Of a DNA stretch of 64,000 nt, positions 13,861-26,594 are shown piece by piece (position 1 is the stretch's first letter; every line of letters starts with the position of its first letter). The translations under genes and the position numbers were made by a program. The DNA lies in assembly GCA_009792885.1 (NCBI GenBank), contig WMCF01000003.1:12865974-12929973 (forward strand), in the 5' to 3' direction. This stretch comes from Eremophila alpestris peregrina. Its lineage: Eukaryota; Chordata; Aves; Passeriformes; Alaudidae. Below the pieces are notes generated by a model that ran no database searches, was not told the DNA's origin, and saw only the letters and a program-made list of their open reading frames with translations.

Positions 13861-14439
13861 TAACATTTTTTCTTTTGAAGCTCAAAATTTAGGAAGTGTT
13901 AGATTAAAACCATAAAAATAATAAATCAGTTATGCCATCAATCATAAAACTAAAGAATATGAATATTTCTTTTTATGTGCAAAATATTACTCCCATTTCA
14001 ATGAATGGCATAAGCTGAAGCTTCTATAAAAATATTTATAGTAAAATACAGCATGAATCTGTAATTACATTTAATCAGTTTTAGAAAGATGCACCCAATA
14101 CTTAAGACACTCTAAAATTATTTAGAATCAGTCAATTTTACCTCAGTTACTGCTGAAGTAACAAAAACTATGATGCAATATACTTTTGTGAACTGAATGG
14201 CATATTTGCTCTCCTCTACATAAAGCCCTGTAAATAACCTACAGGTTGTTAGTCATTACTTAAATCAGCATCCAAAACGCTCATTTTAGCTCTTCCATAT
14301 TAATATATTATGCACAGAATATTTTAATTAACCATTAACAACAAGATGCATTTTAAGCAATGTAAGGAAGAGTTAAAAAATTTTTTTTGACTTCCCATGT
14401 AAAAACTTTCTTAGAATGCCCTCCACTGAACATACAAAC

Positions 14440-14594
14440 TCCTCTGAAGGAACTCAAAAGTCTTTAATGGATTGTCTTGAGACAGATCAGCAAAGCAGAA
14501 TTCAGTATCTAACATAAGGTGCTTCCTGGACCATTGGTGTAGTAAAGCATCAGGCAAGGTATGAAATCACTCCATCATTTTCACTCATCTTCTT
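14440..14594 (-). other. FMN1: FMN1 3'UTR, proximal form (inferred)
   Basis: Untranslated sequence follows the TGA. The 3' limit is inferred from the ATTAAA at 14463-14468 and the GT-rich stretch just downstream. A longer form, reaching the AATAAA at 13111-13116, is possible. Confidence 0.5.
14463..14468 (-). terminator. Candidate proximal poly(A) signal ATTAAA
   Basis: Minus-strand ATTAAA about 127 bases after the stop. It is followed within 20-50 bases by a GT-rich run (gaggagtttgtatgttcag) like a downstream processing element. It is the common variant hexamer, not AATAAA. Placement and downstream element are seen; use is inferred. Confidence 0.5.
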
Positions 14595-14639
14595 TCAGTT
14601 GGCTGTCACACTGGCTTCCTTCTGACGTAGTCTTTCTTT
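14595..14639 (-). CDS. FMN1: FMN1 terminal coding exon with stop codon
   Basis: The last 14 codons, KERLRQKEASVTAN, are followed by TGA at 14595-14597. The acceptor is tttaacag with the exon starting at 14639 in phase 0, which fits the phase-0 donor at 15698. The sequence agrees with the formin-1 C-terminus I recall (KERLRQKEASV followed by T-x-N). Only the coding part is given here; the exon continues into the 3'UTR. This basic end forms part of the tail that binds Spire in FMN-type formins. Too short to show as an open reading frame, it was found by motif. Confidence 0.95.
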   Translation of the reverse strand, partial: KERLRQKEASVTAN

Positions 14640-15697
14640 CTGTTAAAGAAATAAAAGGGTTCTATTATAATTCTTGTCTATAATTTTCCATCTCCTCTCT
14701 AGTTCCCATGAGCATTTGGTCTAGAAGATGGAGAAGTAAGTCACGGTTCAAGTTTCCTTTAATTAAGAAATGTTTGGAGCACTCGAAGAAGGTTTAAAAT
14801 TTTAAAACACATTACTTACTGTGGAAAAGCTGAGTTTGCTTTCACTACATACCTGTCAAATACTGTGTACCTTTAAAAATACACATCTGTGAAGACCAAT
14901 GCATCTAGAGAAAACCAGATACATTTCAAATTCACATGACTCTAATACCTTCTCATGTCTGGAATGGTTTCTGCTGACATAGAGGCTCCAATTTAGCATT
15001 AGCTAGATGATCTTGCTTAATGACCTCTTCCCAGGCGAGTGTAGTCATTCATATCTCTGCTGCCTGATCTGCAACTGATATGCTCTGCTGGGAATGGAAA
15101 TAATACCCTCATTCCTTCATGCAGATTTCCCTCCCTTGGTCTCTTGCCTTCTAGAGTTTGAGAAATGCTTGTCTAACCTTGCACACAGAGGAGAAAAGGA
15201 TTTATATTCAATGAAAACTATGAGACCTCTTACCGTGTTGTAGCGAAAACACTGGTGTACAACAAGGAATAAAATGGGGATTTAATCCCTTCTACCACTA
15301 TTCCACAGAGAAAACAACATTTTTAAGGCTTTGAAAAAAACAGACACTCCAGCCATTGGAGTGCATATGCAGTGAGCTTCAATGCACTTCGAAGCATGGA
15401 AGAAAATACAAGAGACAACTACAGTGGAAGGGAAGAAGAAACCACAAAAGCAGCTCTTTTTGTTATCTGAAATAACAGAGCTATGCTTAGACACAACTGA
15501 CCTAAATGTTAAACATAACTGTTGACTACCATAGGGCATAAGCTTTAACATTTCTCCTGGGGAAGAAAATCACTCTGCTGCATTCAAACTAAAAATACTA
15601 CGTTCTCCAACAACAGTAGAAACCAGCCATCATTCTGAATGACAAGAATGGTGTCACAAAACCCCTTTGGAATGTCATACTGAAAACCAGATCATAC
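14640..15697 (-). other. FMN1: FMN1 last intron (1.06 kb)
   Basis: GT-AG intron, GTATGA donor, phase 0. No transposon is recognised. Near its acceptor are TC-rich runs. Its first codon-phase bases read GTA TGA, so retention would end the protein at once. Confidence 0.9.
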
Positions 15698-15782
15698 CAG
15701 GCTAGCTGTAGGATTGATTTTCTTCGTTTCGATTTTCTTCTCTGCAGTTAACTTGCTCACTGATTGCTGAGCCACTTTAATT
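15698..15782 (-). CDS. FMN1: FMN1 coding exon (basic post-FH2 tail)
   Basis: This 85-nt exon (phase 2 in, 0 out) encodes the end of a split Arg codon and 28 residues from [11 protein letters not shown] to KKINPTASL. The peptide is rich in Lys and Glu and lies C-terminal to the FH2 fold. In FMN-family formins this tail includes the basic formin-Spire interaction sequence; assigning that role here is by family. The acceptor is tctgtgtttcag. The donor is GTATGA, with a non-consensus T at +4, and retention of the following intron would add one Val and then stop. Confidence 0.94.
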
Positions 15783-17797
15783 CTGAAACACAGAAAAGGT
15801 GTCATTAGATTTGATGAAATGAAAGGTGTTCTGGCTCTGTTTGGTATATACTTTGTAAGAAGCCTCGCCAGTAACTTTTTTTTAGGCACATTAGCCCAAC
15901 AAACTGCTATTTCTATTAAAAGGTATTTAATAAACTACCAAAAGTAGATCAAAGTACATTTTCAAACAGAGAAAATCAAAAGCAAAAAGACAGCCTGTCG
16001 TATTGCTCCCTGAAAATATCCTTGGTAAAATGATTTATCTGTTCTTGCAGGATCTGCATTTTATAGAGTATCTTTCCCACCAAAAAAGCTGTGCTATCAA
16101 GGCAAAAAGATCCTTCTCTGAAGAAGAAAAAAAAAGAAGCCAGCTGGCCTAATTTGTGTGCACATAGAACATGCTATTTCAGCAGGCCATTTGCCAGGCT
16201 ACACATTGTATTTCCTCTGAAAACCTTGAAATGAAAGCATCTGCCAGTTTTTTGTTAATATTTTCTGTGTGGCTTTAGATGGAATTGACTGACCAGCCTC
16301 ACTGATGTGGCAGTAGGAGGTACAAGAGGTTCTTGTCTCAGGGTAGCTACAAGCTGTCTTGTGTACAGCTACAGACTAGTCTGCCAAAAGTACTGTAGAG
16401 AAAAGGGGAAAGAAGAACACATCTGATTCCTCTGCTTCTTGCCTTTTGCTCCCAGGCTCTTGCACACAAAACCCTTCTTTCTGTAGGGATTTAACAAGAA
16501 GAACCCAGTGAGGAGTTTAATCAGGAGGAAAAGGAGAAACAGAGAATTAAAGAAAAAGGGACTTGACTTCCTTGTATGGACTGGAAAGTGCATAGGAAAT
16601 TATGTGCTGAACAGTGATAAAAAGGAAAGAAAATTCTTGGCTCTCCTAATAGAGGATCTGCCCAGTACTAAGTGCCTCTGTAATACTGATGGTACATACA
16701 GCTACTTTATAATTCTATATGCAAAATGAGCAAGTAAGGAGGCTGGGAATGAATTTTTAGAAGCAAGGAGAACTCAGCAAATCAATTTTCAGTAATGTAC
16801 ACCACGTCAGTCTTTTACTAGAAGCAACACATTTCTTGGCACTCTTGAACTGAAAAATTCTACTTTCCTCTCCTATTTAACTTTTTCCACTGGCAGAAAT
16901 AATTGCTATGGCCAGTCAAGAAGTATTTAAAATACCATGTCCAGTTCAAACCACTTTCGACACACTCAATTTTTGAGGAATTTTGGAAGAAAAGCAAAAA
17001 GGAAAGTGGATTATAGCTGCAATTACTGATGTGTACTTCCTTGCTGTAACACTAGGAGCAAGCTGCATTCTTTGTAAAATACAGAACACATTCATAAGTT
17101 CATTGCTGCCTTTATCAATGTTGGAAATGTTATCAGTGTTGGAAACAAAAAATAAGAATTTTAGAAACATCTACCGGATAGTTCCTGGTGTTGTTACAGT
17201 TACACTACTTCCAACTAAACTTATTTTCAACACTGTTTAGCTACAGTGTTGATTCAAGCTGTAACTACACCCTAAAATACACAGTATGATATTATTATTC
17301 TGTACCTTTTTTAATTACAGCTGGCATATTTTTAGAACTTATTAAGTATTCACTGTTTCTACATGTGAACAACTTTGCGACAACACACCATTCCATCTTT
17401 TTATTTTTGTTAATCTGCACAGTTTACTTCTTAATGCTGGATGACTGCACCCACTGGACAGTGTGCTATTCCTCACAGCTCCAATGTTTATGCAAAGATG
17501 GATTTCAAGAGAGTCTTCAGGCTCAGCAGAATCACACCAAGTGATCAGCTTCTAAACTCTTCCCTATTTCAAGCACATTTACTATTTGATCACACTCCCT
17601 TTGGTCCTAGAAGCGTTTTCAAAATAGTTTTTAAATGTCTGGAGTCCACTTTCATCCAAAGAGAGAATTACAGGGATTACAAACTTTTAGACTTAAAAAG
17701 AAAATCATGCCTGTCACTGACACAGGCCTAGCTCTGTGTGTTTTATGGCATGTTTGTACTAGTTTTAGGAAACCTGGATTTTTAAAAATAGAATGAA

Positions 17798-18198
17798 AGA
17801 TGGGGACAAACTTTAAGCAGGGCTTATTGCATAAGGAAGAGGGGTAATAGTTTTAAATTAAAAGGTCAATTTGGATTAGGTAATAAGGAATAAAGTTTTT
17901 TACAATGAGGGTGCTGAAACAGAATCAAGCCTGAGATGGAGGGCCACAATCTACAGCACACAGTGGACACTTATGGACAGAGAGCACTGGAGAGGACAAA
18001 GAGACCAGAAGGGATGACAGAACAGCTGAACCACAACACAAGAGACAAGGGTGACTGCACGCTGGAACAGATTTCCCAGAGAGGAAATATTCAAGAACCA
18101 TCTGGACACAGTCTTGTGCCATGTGCTCTGGGATGAGCCTGCTTGAGCAGGGAGGTGGGACCAGGTGAGCCACTGTGGTCCCTTCCAGCCTGACCAAT
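17798..18198 (+). mobile_element. CR1 LINE 3' end, split by an insertion
   Basis: The left part (17798-17921) matches the CR1 3' region of the type 'gacaaact..ttagcagggc', 'ggggtaat.gttttaaa', 'ttacaatgagggtg'. The right part (18048-18198) continues it with 'ctggaacag..tcccagagagg', 'attcaagaac..ctggacac' and 'tcccttccagcct'. In CR1 these two parts are contiguous, so about 126 bases between them are foreign. Orientation is plus, opposite to FMN1. It is a 5'-truncated dead copy with no ORF2. Confidence 0.85.
17922..18047. repeat. Short insertion within the CR1 copy
   Basis: About 126 bp of unassigned sequence interrupts the CR1. The flanks agggtgctgaaaca (17908) and agggtgactgcacg (18048) look like diverged copies of the same CR1 segment, as expected of a target-site duplication. 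Confidence 0.45.
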
Positions 18199-18247
18199 GG
18201 GCCAACTCAGCAAGCAATCACAAGGCCAAACTATTATGGAATGCAGG

Positions 18248-18284
18248 TCTTTTAAATATGATGAGATCCTTCAAATATGATGAG
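18248..18284. repeat. Imperfect ~19-bp tandem duplication
   Basis: tcttttaaatatgatgaga is followed directly by tccttcaaatatgatgagc. Confidence 0.8.
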
Positions 18285-21200
18285 CTGCAACATGGATGTA
18301 TGTTCAAAAGAAAAGTTATTTTCCTTCAACTGTGACCAAAAGAAGTCAATACACCTTAAAGAATAAAGAAGATGTGGTGCCAAACTGAGCAGTACTGCAC
18401 ATTAGAACACAATAGGGAAAAATACTGAATTAAATTAACTATGTATTTTTAAATATGAGAAGCACAACTTCAATACTGCATCTGCATCCTCACTATAATC
18501 AATGGGAACGTAATTGGCTTTTTCCTGCCTCTATGTGGCAGGTGGGGTCTTCCCCTTTAAACTGGATAAAAGTCTAGCCTCTTAAATTAGAAGTAATTAG
18601 TGAAAAATAAAGATATTATTTTTATTAAAAATTATTATTTTGTACCTAGGGATGCAGAAACCTAATCTAAACATAAGCCCGTGTTTATTATAAAAAAGTT
18701 TCCTTTGTAAACTCAGGAAAATACAATTTTCCCTTAAGGAAAAGATATTACCAAGCCAGGGACTAACTAAATAAACTGATTTTCATTTTCACCTCTGCTT
18801 TCCACTCAAGTCAGACAGAAGGCAGCATGAACTGCCACACTCCACCCTCTGAAGTTCCCCAGTAGGAAAACCAGAACCCTGGTAAATGAACCAATTGCTG
18901 TTCACATACTCATGTTCTGCCTCTGTTTTTGTACGACAAGAGGGACCAAATTATCTGGTTCTCTCTCAGCTTCTCAATAATCTGGAAAATCCATTCTTTT
19001 TGCTTTTACAGCTCCTTTTATGCAGCTGGCGGGTTATGTGGATAGCTGAGGGTTAGGAAATAGCTTGGAATGACAGTTCTGTGCCACCTGAGCTTCCCAT
19101 GACTAGAACTTTAAACTTCTCCCATAAAACTGTTTTGGCATAAGGAAATGTTGTGCAAACAAAATTTCAGATATGGGTGGAAATAAACAAGTGGAGGTAG
19201 CTACAATCAACATCAACAGCTCAATCTAGAGCCAAGCTGCATACCCAGTCCAGATCCTTAACACAGCTGAACAGAGACTTCCCTTAGGACTATGAGAAAT
19301 CCCCAGAGCTCAAATTCCTTTCATGTGTTAAATGCCTTTCTACTCTCAATCCTATTTCTGTATGCAGCTCATGAACTAAACCTCAAGTCACAGCTCCATT
19401 TCCTGAAAACTGTTACCCCATGAAGTATAACAGGTTAGAGTTCAGTATCAAAAAGACAGATGCTTTTGCATTACCTGGCCTGGTAGATAATTTTACAGAG
19501 TACTTGGCTAGCTTTAGAATTAGGAGCCTTAGACCAGACTATGAAGTTTGAATGTTGCCACTTCCATTTTTGTTGTACAATACAATTGCCTATCAAGCCT
19601 TCAGGCCTAAATCTTCTGGAAAGAACTTGGTCACTACTGATCAAATCTTTAGATTGCATTTAGAATAAATGTTCACTAATGAAATCAGTAAAATACAGTA
19701 AAATGCATGTTGTCAGTGGATTTTGTCATCAAACCTCAAATTGCCAATGTGTTTGATATGTTTCCTTTTTTTCTGGATGTACTGACAGTGGTTTATCTAT
19801 AAAATTATCTACAAACTGAGATATTTTATCTCTTTAGTCACAAGGAATATAATATTTTTTATTTATTTTAGCAAAGTTGGTGCATAAGAAGAACCAATAG
19901 GAAGACAACGGCTACAGAACAAAAATACACTTCAGTTCATTTGAGATAATCACTAGCAGATATTTAGGAGTATATAAAGACAGCCAAAGGCTACAGTGAT
20001 AGTCCCCAGAATGCTTTTGCAGCTGGAAACTCTCTTCATGTGTAATATAATTTTGTATTGTCACCATTTAGAAGCTATGCAAGGTTTTGCCATCTGTGAC
20101 ACCTTGTGACAAAATGTTCCTGTTTTCAAGATGAAATATATAATTCTGTTCATTAAATAATGATCATGTCTTCTCCAGCTATTGAGACAAATTTTGGTAT
20201 TCTTTTTGATTTCTGAATTCTGACCTATTTGTATGCATATGCAATCTGAAAGAGATTACTTCATCCAGTCCAGTAACCATTGTAGCAATCTGATCTTTGC
20301 AAGAGTCAGCAGCGACTTGAATTAACAGCAACAATTTCCTATTTTAATGATTTCATATTTAAAGGGCAACAGGCATAAACACATTATTATAATCTTTGTC
20401 ACATTTTGTTTACAAAACATAATCAGTTTGTGATGAAACTCACTGCAAAGTATTTCTTCTGTATTTATACTTTTTCCTTATTTCAGATTTGTGTAGGATG
20501 TCCTCTTAACATACAATTTAACTCATCTTGAATGCTTTTATTGATTTATGGATAGGCATTCATATGCATAATGGATTAAGTTGTTATAAATACATATTTG
20601 TTTTGGTTCTGAATTCATAGACATGCAAAGAAAATTAGTAGTTCAAGAAAAGGAAGTGACAGTGGAAGTATCTGCAATCTACCTTGCTGTAAGAGCTTTA
20701 TTGACAGAAACTCCAACTTTTTAGTTTTCAATTCAGTTATCATCTCAAAATTTCATAAACAGAAAAAAGCATTAAAGCAGTTGATGTACATGAATGCATA
20801 CACATTGTAAATTATAAAGCTGACAACAAAAAACCTGGATTTTGTTTCAAAAGAGCACCAAAAAAAGTTTCCAACACTTATATTAAGCTGTTTGTCACAC
20901 ATGACATGATTGTCAGAGCCAATTTTATTTCATCGTACTTAAATTTTGGTATTGAAGGGAAAGCAAACTGTCATCATATTATTATCAGGCATATGTTTTG
21001 GAAAATTGTTTTCATTTTATCCCTACAGTCATTTATATATCAATCATATCATATCATATCATTAGTTTCTTATTTATCTGTAACTCTGTAGTGCATTCCT
21101 AAATAATGTGCAAATTTTGTCCAGGAAAGAAACAATGACTCAACTGTATTTTGCAGGCAGCTAATTTATTTTCATGGTTAGGTTAAATGCAGGGCAGCTC

Positions 21201-23681
21201 AGTTGAAGTGTTTCCTTTACTCTAAGAAAAAGTCTCATTGAAATCTCATTTGATTTCTACAGTTGTGTTACATTTGGGAGCCAAGTAGCTTCAGATGATC
21301 CAGGCCCTTTGCAGCTGAGACTGTCATTTAGTTAAATACAGCACTCTTTTTCCCTGATATTCAGACATTTTAAAGTTGTCTGTTATACAATGGAATGTAG
21401 TTAGTTTGGGATATAAATTTGAAAGGTAATCCAGTTGGAAGTATGTCCACATAACCACATCAATGCCTCAGTTTCAGAACCTAAGTTTGCAATTACTGAC
21501 TTACATTGATGTTTCTTTCTCTTTAAAGCTTCCTTCAAAACAAAATAAGGGTTCACGATAAAAAAGTTCTTTCTTTTTTTTTTAAATTAAACTGCAATCT
21601 TTAAAAATGCACAGCAAATAGTGCATCCAATTAATTAGCCAGTTAAGGAAGACAGCTGTCCATTCCTGTCATTCTAAGGTTTTCAGTTACCAGTGTGCAC
21701 AAGGACTCTTCCCTGGCTTTCAAACTTTTTTGGATAGCAGTTCATCAACTGTTAGTTTCATCCTTTGTTAAACAGGACCCTGAGACGATCAAGAGTTTAT
21801 AAGACATTTTCAGGTGATGAAAAAAGCTTTTCCACCATTGTAATCTATTGATTTCATGATGTTCTTCTCTTCAGTAGCACAATACAGAACACTTTAGAAT
21901 GATGAAAACAGCTCTTCTGTCATTCTAATTCACTATTTACACAAGGCTCCTCATTTTAACAGCTCATCATCTTGATGAATCCCCCAAATTTTGAATGTCC
22001 TTTTGAGATTAAGGAAAGTTTGTAAAAAGAACTCTGAAAAACTGTCGGTATACCCCAAAGTGTCAGCACTTAGAAGTATTACAGTAACTGCTGCTTTGCA
22101 TTCTAATGGTATTGCTTTACATTGAACAGGAATAAAAGCATCTGTCAGAGGAACTGATGATATATTTGTTCTGTGTTTTTATTTGTAGATTTAACTGATA
22201 TGGCTACTAAACCACAAGAAATTCTCACCTCACCTGAGTATGAAAGCACATAATATAGCAGTCTACTTACAAAGAGTTCCTGATTATTGTATTAAGGTAG
22301 TTAAGAAGCTATATTCTGTTAAAATAGAAGGCATTTCAAATCGATTTACTTGAAGGGATCATTGTGTACCATTAGCAAGGCCCTAATTTCATAAAAAGGA
22401 AAGGATGTAAAAGGATGGTCTGGATATTTTTTCCTTGGGTAGTTAACTTCTATTCCCCCTAACTGCTTCTGGAATACAAATAAGTTATTATTTCGCAGAA
22501 AATACATCCCTGGGAAGATCGCTATCATGATCGTAGCAATGTGCTTGGGACTTTTTATTTCATACTGTTTCTAACATGTAAACCAAATTTGTGCATTGAT
22601 TTAGATACAAGGAAATAAGAGATTCTTTGTAAATGTTTGCAGTGGTCAGCTTCCAAAATCAATCAATAAATGATACAAAAAGCTACAACTTTCAAGTATT
22701 TTAAAAAGGTAAGATCTATAAAACAAAGCTGATAAGGCTGATAACTGAGAATTCATAATTTCTACATCTAGTCCTTTAAAGAAATCTACTTTATATGAAT
22801 CTAAAAGCCCCACTGATCTGAAGCAAAGTGGAAAATGTAAGTGTAAATGAGTGTACTACTTTTGCTTGTTCTTTTAAAGACATTTTAATCTAACTCTCTG
22901 TCAATTTGGAATAAGCACCTGGATTTAAAGTTCATACTGAAAGCAATTGCTCCATTCTTTTCCACAGAATGACTACATTACCACTCTAGGTCTTTTCAGA
23001 TTAATTGTAATATGCTGAGCAGGACGAGTTTGCAGTAGAATTGCTTTTTTTGTGTAAAAGATCTTAAGTTTCTTTAAGAAAATCAAGAAAATAATTGAAG
23101 GTTTTAGGTTTTTGGGTTCTTTTACTCTAACTAATAAAATCAGGAGACTGTTGTGAGATCTAGCGGCAAGTAGTTTGATGTCCTCAGCAGGACACCAAAA
23201 GTCAGAAGTAGTGCTGTAAATTCAGTGTGGGGCTTCGACACTATGCTAAGTGTGGCCTGAATCTCTGGGGCTTCCCTTTGATGCAAGTGCAGTATATTAA
23301 CTGGAAAAGCATTCACTTTTATTTGTCTGTACTGTCTGCGACAGCAATATCGCCTCATTTAGGCTAGTTCAACATGAAAATGCACAGAGAAGCAATCTGT
23401 TATAAATTAGCACAGCTCTCCTTTCATTTTACTAGCTAGTAATTGGAAGGGGTTACAAAAGTGTAATTTATCAGATTATATGTGTTTATCTTTTTGTGGG
23501 GACAGCATGCCTTTGGTGAATTTTCCTACGCACCCTGAGGGAATAATCTTTCCTTGATGTCCATTAGATCTGAAAGAAAACAATGACGCCTGTGAAATCT
23601 AGGAGTATAATTTGTTGGGTTTGAGAAGCAGCAGTTTCCCAGACATCTAAAATAGTATTAATGACTTTATTAGAACCTTAC

Positions 23682-23831
23682 CGTTCCTTGGAAATGCTTT
23701 TGCTCTCTCGTTTCCAAATGGTCTTGAAGTCACTGCAGAATTCGTACCACACAGTGAAAACGTAGTTTGGGGTGATCTCCTTCTCGCCAGGCTTTGGCTT
23801 TATCCCAAAGTATCCCACTGTTTCTTCAAAG
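23682..23831 (-). CDS. FMN1: FMN1 coding exon (VGYFG / [15 protein letters not shown], end of FH2)
   Basis: This 150-nt exon (phase 2/2) is the most recognisable one. It encodes [36 protein letters not shown] and SISKE, with a split Arg codon (CG|A) into the next exon. It corresponds to the last helices of the FH2 domain, including the WYEF...F segment shared by FMN-type formins. FMN2 differs clearly here, so the FMN1 assignment rests mainly on this exon. The acceptor has a strong pyrimidine tract (tcctcccttgcag) and the donor is GTAAGG. It is 2.7 kb downstream of the 52-nt exon. Confidence 0.97.
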
Positions 23832-26542
23832 CTGCAAGGGAGGAGGAAAGAAAAACAAAAAAAACCAGTCAACACGCAAGCCCACTGGGGAAACAGTTTC
23901 TCTGATTCAGTAGCCATGGCTGGTAATTACAACAGTTCCTCCTTAGCCTTGGAAATTACAGCAGCACTTCATGCTAAGTGTAAGTAACCTTCCAACACCC
24001 ACCTCTTTTCCAGGAGGGTAATTTACAGATGCACAAGCCACCATAGAAATCTGTCATGCTGGCAAATCATGGGCATCCAGTTATAAAGAGAAAAACTTAA
24101 CTTCTTGCATTATGAAATGCTGTATATATATTTATGCTGTAATATATTTATTTATTTTATTCTGCTGCACTCCATGAAGATCTTATTGTCCCATTTATCC
24201 TTCTGAGGGACCATGGAAGAGTCACACACTAAGCCAGGAAAAAATCTCTAGGTTTGGTTGAAAATTATCTAGTATTTAGGGAGAACTGGGAGTAGCAACA
24301 ACCAAGGCACAGACAGTGCCAAATAGTAATTCTGCAAAAGTTTTACTGAAAATAATCTCCTTCCACATGTGTCAACAAACAAATAAATTTTCAAAAATAC
24401 ACTGCCAGTATTTTAATGCTTTAAAAAAGATTTTATAATGTGGCTGTTACTGAATTGCAATACAGCTGGTATGTTTTCAAAGTATTCTTTTATTACAGAC
24501 AACACTTCCAAGAACATTTTAACTGATTGTGCATTTTTAACCTTTATGACATTACTTTGTATAGATAAATACAAAGGAACAATACACATGACTAGGTACT
24601 TATACAAATAAAAGTATATTCACTTTTGTTAAAGTTGAATCACTTTTCTCAGCAAAGTAGATGCAACAATCCTGAAACATTTGGTGATATTAATTAAAAA
24701 TAATGCTATAATTTACAAGCAAAGGTAACAACATATTTCAAAGTAAGTTGGGATTTTCTTTTTGATACTTTAAAGATAGAAACCATGCTGTACAATAGCT
24801 CATATTGTGCAGGGTAAGCTATTAAAATAGTATTTTTTTAAATCCTCATATGTGATAACCTTAACCTTTTACATTACTAGGTTTTGCATGAAACATTTAA
24901 CTATATTTCAAGTTAATTGATGCTCTGTATTTAAAGAATCAGAATGAAATATGTGTGTATGAGGCCATAACATTCAGAGTTAATGGGTCTTGTAGTGACA
25001 CTATGATGAGAAAAACAAACAAACAAAACCCCAAATAAATCTAATACAGCTCTACATATCTGTTTAAAACATTTTGGTTTTCAAACTCTAAAAATACTGG
25101 AACACCTTACTCATAATTATATGGTTAAAACATATAACCATAACATTATGGTTATATGTCAACTGGGCAACGTAATTTGCATTACATTCCCTTGGGCCAA
25201 ATAATCCTCAGCTGTTCTCAGCACATTGACTGGAATAGCTGAGACAAGAGCAGCAAGAACAGAGACTCTTCTCAAGTTTGCTTCATGTAACAGCAGCCCC
25301 AGGAACATTGTGCACTTTTCTACCTGACAGAAGCCTTCACCATCCCAGCTGGAGTGTACAGAGGTGGGATCCTGAAATCCTGCACACTCTCTCTCTGCCT
25401 TCATCCTGACACTTCTCATCCTCTCTTCCTATCTTCAACAGCCTGTACCCCAGTAGCCCTCTTCTGTGTTCACCCATCTTAATCTGGCTTCCTGGATTAC
25501 TTTCTGCCTTTCAAAAGTAGAATTTAAAATACTGAATATTTAGTTAGCAATTAAAAAACCCAAACTCTGTGTTGAACAACCCATTCCCTAAATCAAATGC
25601 AAATTGGGTGCAGCTCCATACCCTGGAGAGTGTTCTCCTCTAGAAAGCAGGTAGGATAAGAAGGAGCCTTGTGCCAAAGAAATTAGGTTTGTGGCTAAGC
25701 AGAGCCAGTCAGACACTTGAAATAAGGAGGTAAAGCCCCATCTGACATCAGCCAGTTGTTCAGCCAATATTTAGGCATCTTCTGCAAGCAGATGGGAACA
25801 GCTCACCTAGGACTTGAACCGTTTTTGGGAAGTGCCCCTTCTCTCCCTCTTCCTGACTGTGCAGGGAAACTAACTGAGATGTCTCAGGTGAAGTGAGTAC
25901 GGTCTGAGAGAAGTACAATTAAAATCCAAATTACCACAGATCTGCCTTCAGTGACCAGGAAGAAAAAATATTGATAGGAAGTTTAAAATTTATTTATCCC
26001 GGTTTATTTATAAGAGGTCCATAGCCAAGATGGATGCTTCACTCTCACAAAACTATAATTTGATAAACAAATTGTATTAGTAATATTAACTTATTGAATA
26101 TTTTACTATCCATCTATAAATCAATTAATCTCAATTTTCCCATACTTGGACACCTTTAGCCTAAGTGAGGCACAAATATCCAGGCAATAAAAACATTGGG
26201 ATATCAATGGCTTCTTAGGCAACTGAGGGCTGTACACTAAGTGCTGAAAATGTTCAGTGATGATGAAATACACTTTTACGTCATAAAGTAGTTAATCAGT
26301 TATTCATCTATTCTGTAAACCCCCCATTCAATTCAATGCTGATAATAATTAAACATCAAACAGAGTACCCTGTTTGGATAAAAATGCAAATGAAGTTTTT
26401 CCTGGAAGATTACATAAGAGTTTTTCAGAAAACCTATTACTTCTTTGAAATACAGATCCTTTTTGCTATTTAATGTAATTCTTAAGTTCAATAACATCTT
26501 TGATCAAAATAAACTGTTAAAAAACACTAGCAAAAAGCTTAC
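23832..26542 (-). other. FMN1: FMN1 intron (2.7 kb)
   Basis: GT-AG intron, phase 2. It contains a (CAAA)n run near 25013-25031, a perfect 30-bp palindrome at 25130-25159, and a locally GC-richer stretch to about 25480 that I cannot assign to a family. No other exon is seen. Confidence 0.9.
25130..25159. repeat. Perfect 30-bp palindrome (14-bp arms, 2-bp spacer)
   Basis: Arm acatataaccataa is followed by CA and then its exact reverse complement. A related 'atatggttaa' precedes it. Confidence 0.95.
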
Positions 26543-26594
26543 CATTTTTGAGCATTTTCCAAACTGTTCTCTTCTTTTTTCCGTTCTTCTTTAG
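26543..26594 (-). CDS. FMN1: FMN1 coding exon (charged linker, 52 nt)
   Basis: This very small 52-nt exon (phase 1 in, 2 out) encodes a highly charged segment, KEERKKEENSLENAQK. It completes a split Ala codon at its start and gives the first two bases of a Cys codon (TG|C) at its end. The acceptor is cattggcag and the donor is GTAAGC. Human formin-1, as I recall it, has a similar charged segment with LENAQK at this position, so the exon is genuine despite its size. The residue at the downstream junction reads Cys here where I recall Ser in mammals; one base explains the change. Confidence 0.9.

Larger units (their letters stand above)
15783..23681 (-). other. FMN1: FMN1 intron (7.9 kb)
   Basis: GT-AG intron, phase 2. 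It holds a CR1 3' end interrupted by a short insertion (17798-18198), a small tandem duplication at 18248-18284, and otherwise unique AT-rich DNA. The block around 21480-22150 has several TAATTA-type sites and no visible repeat. No other exon is seen. Confidence 0.9.
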
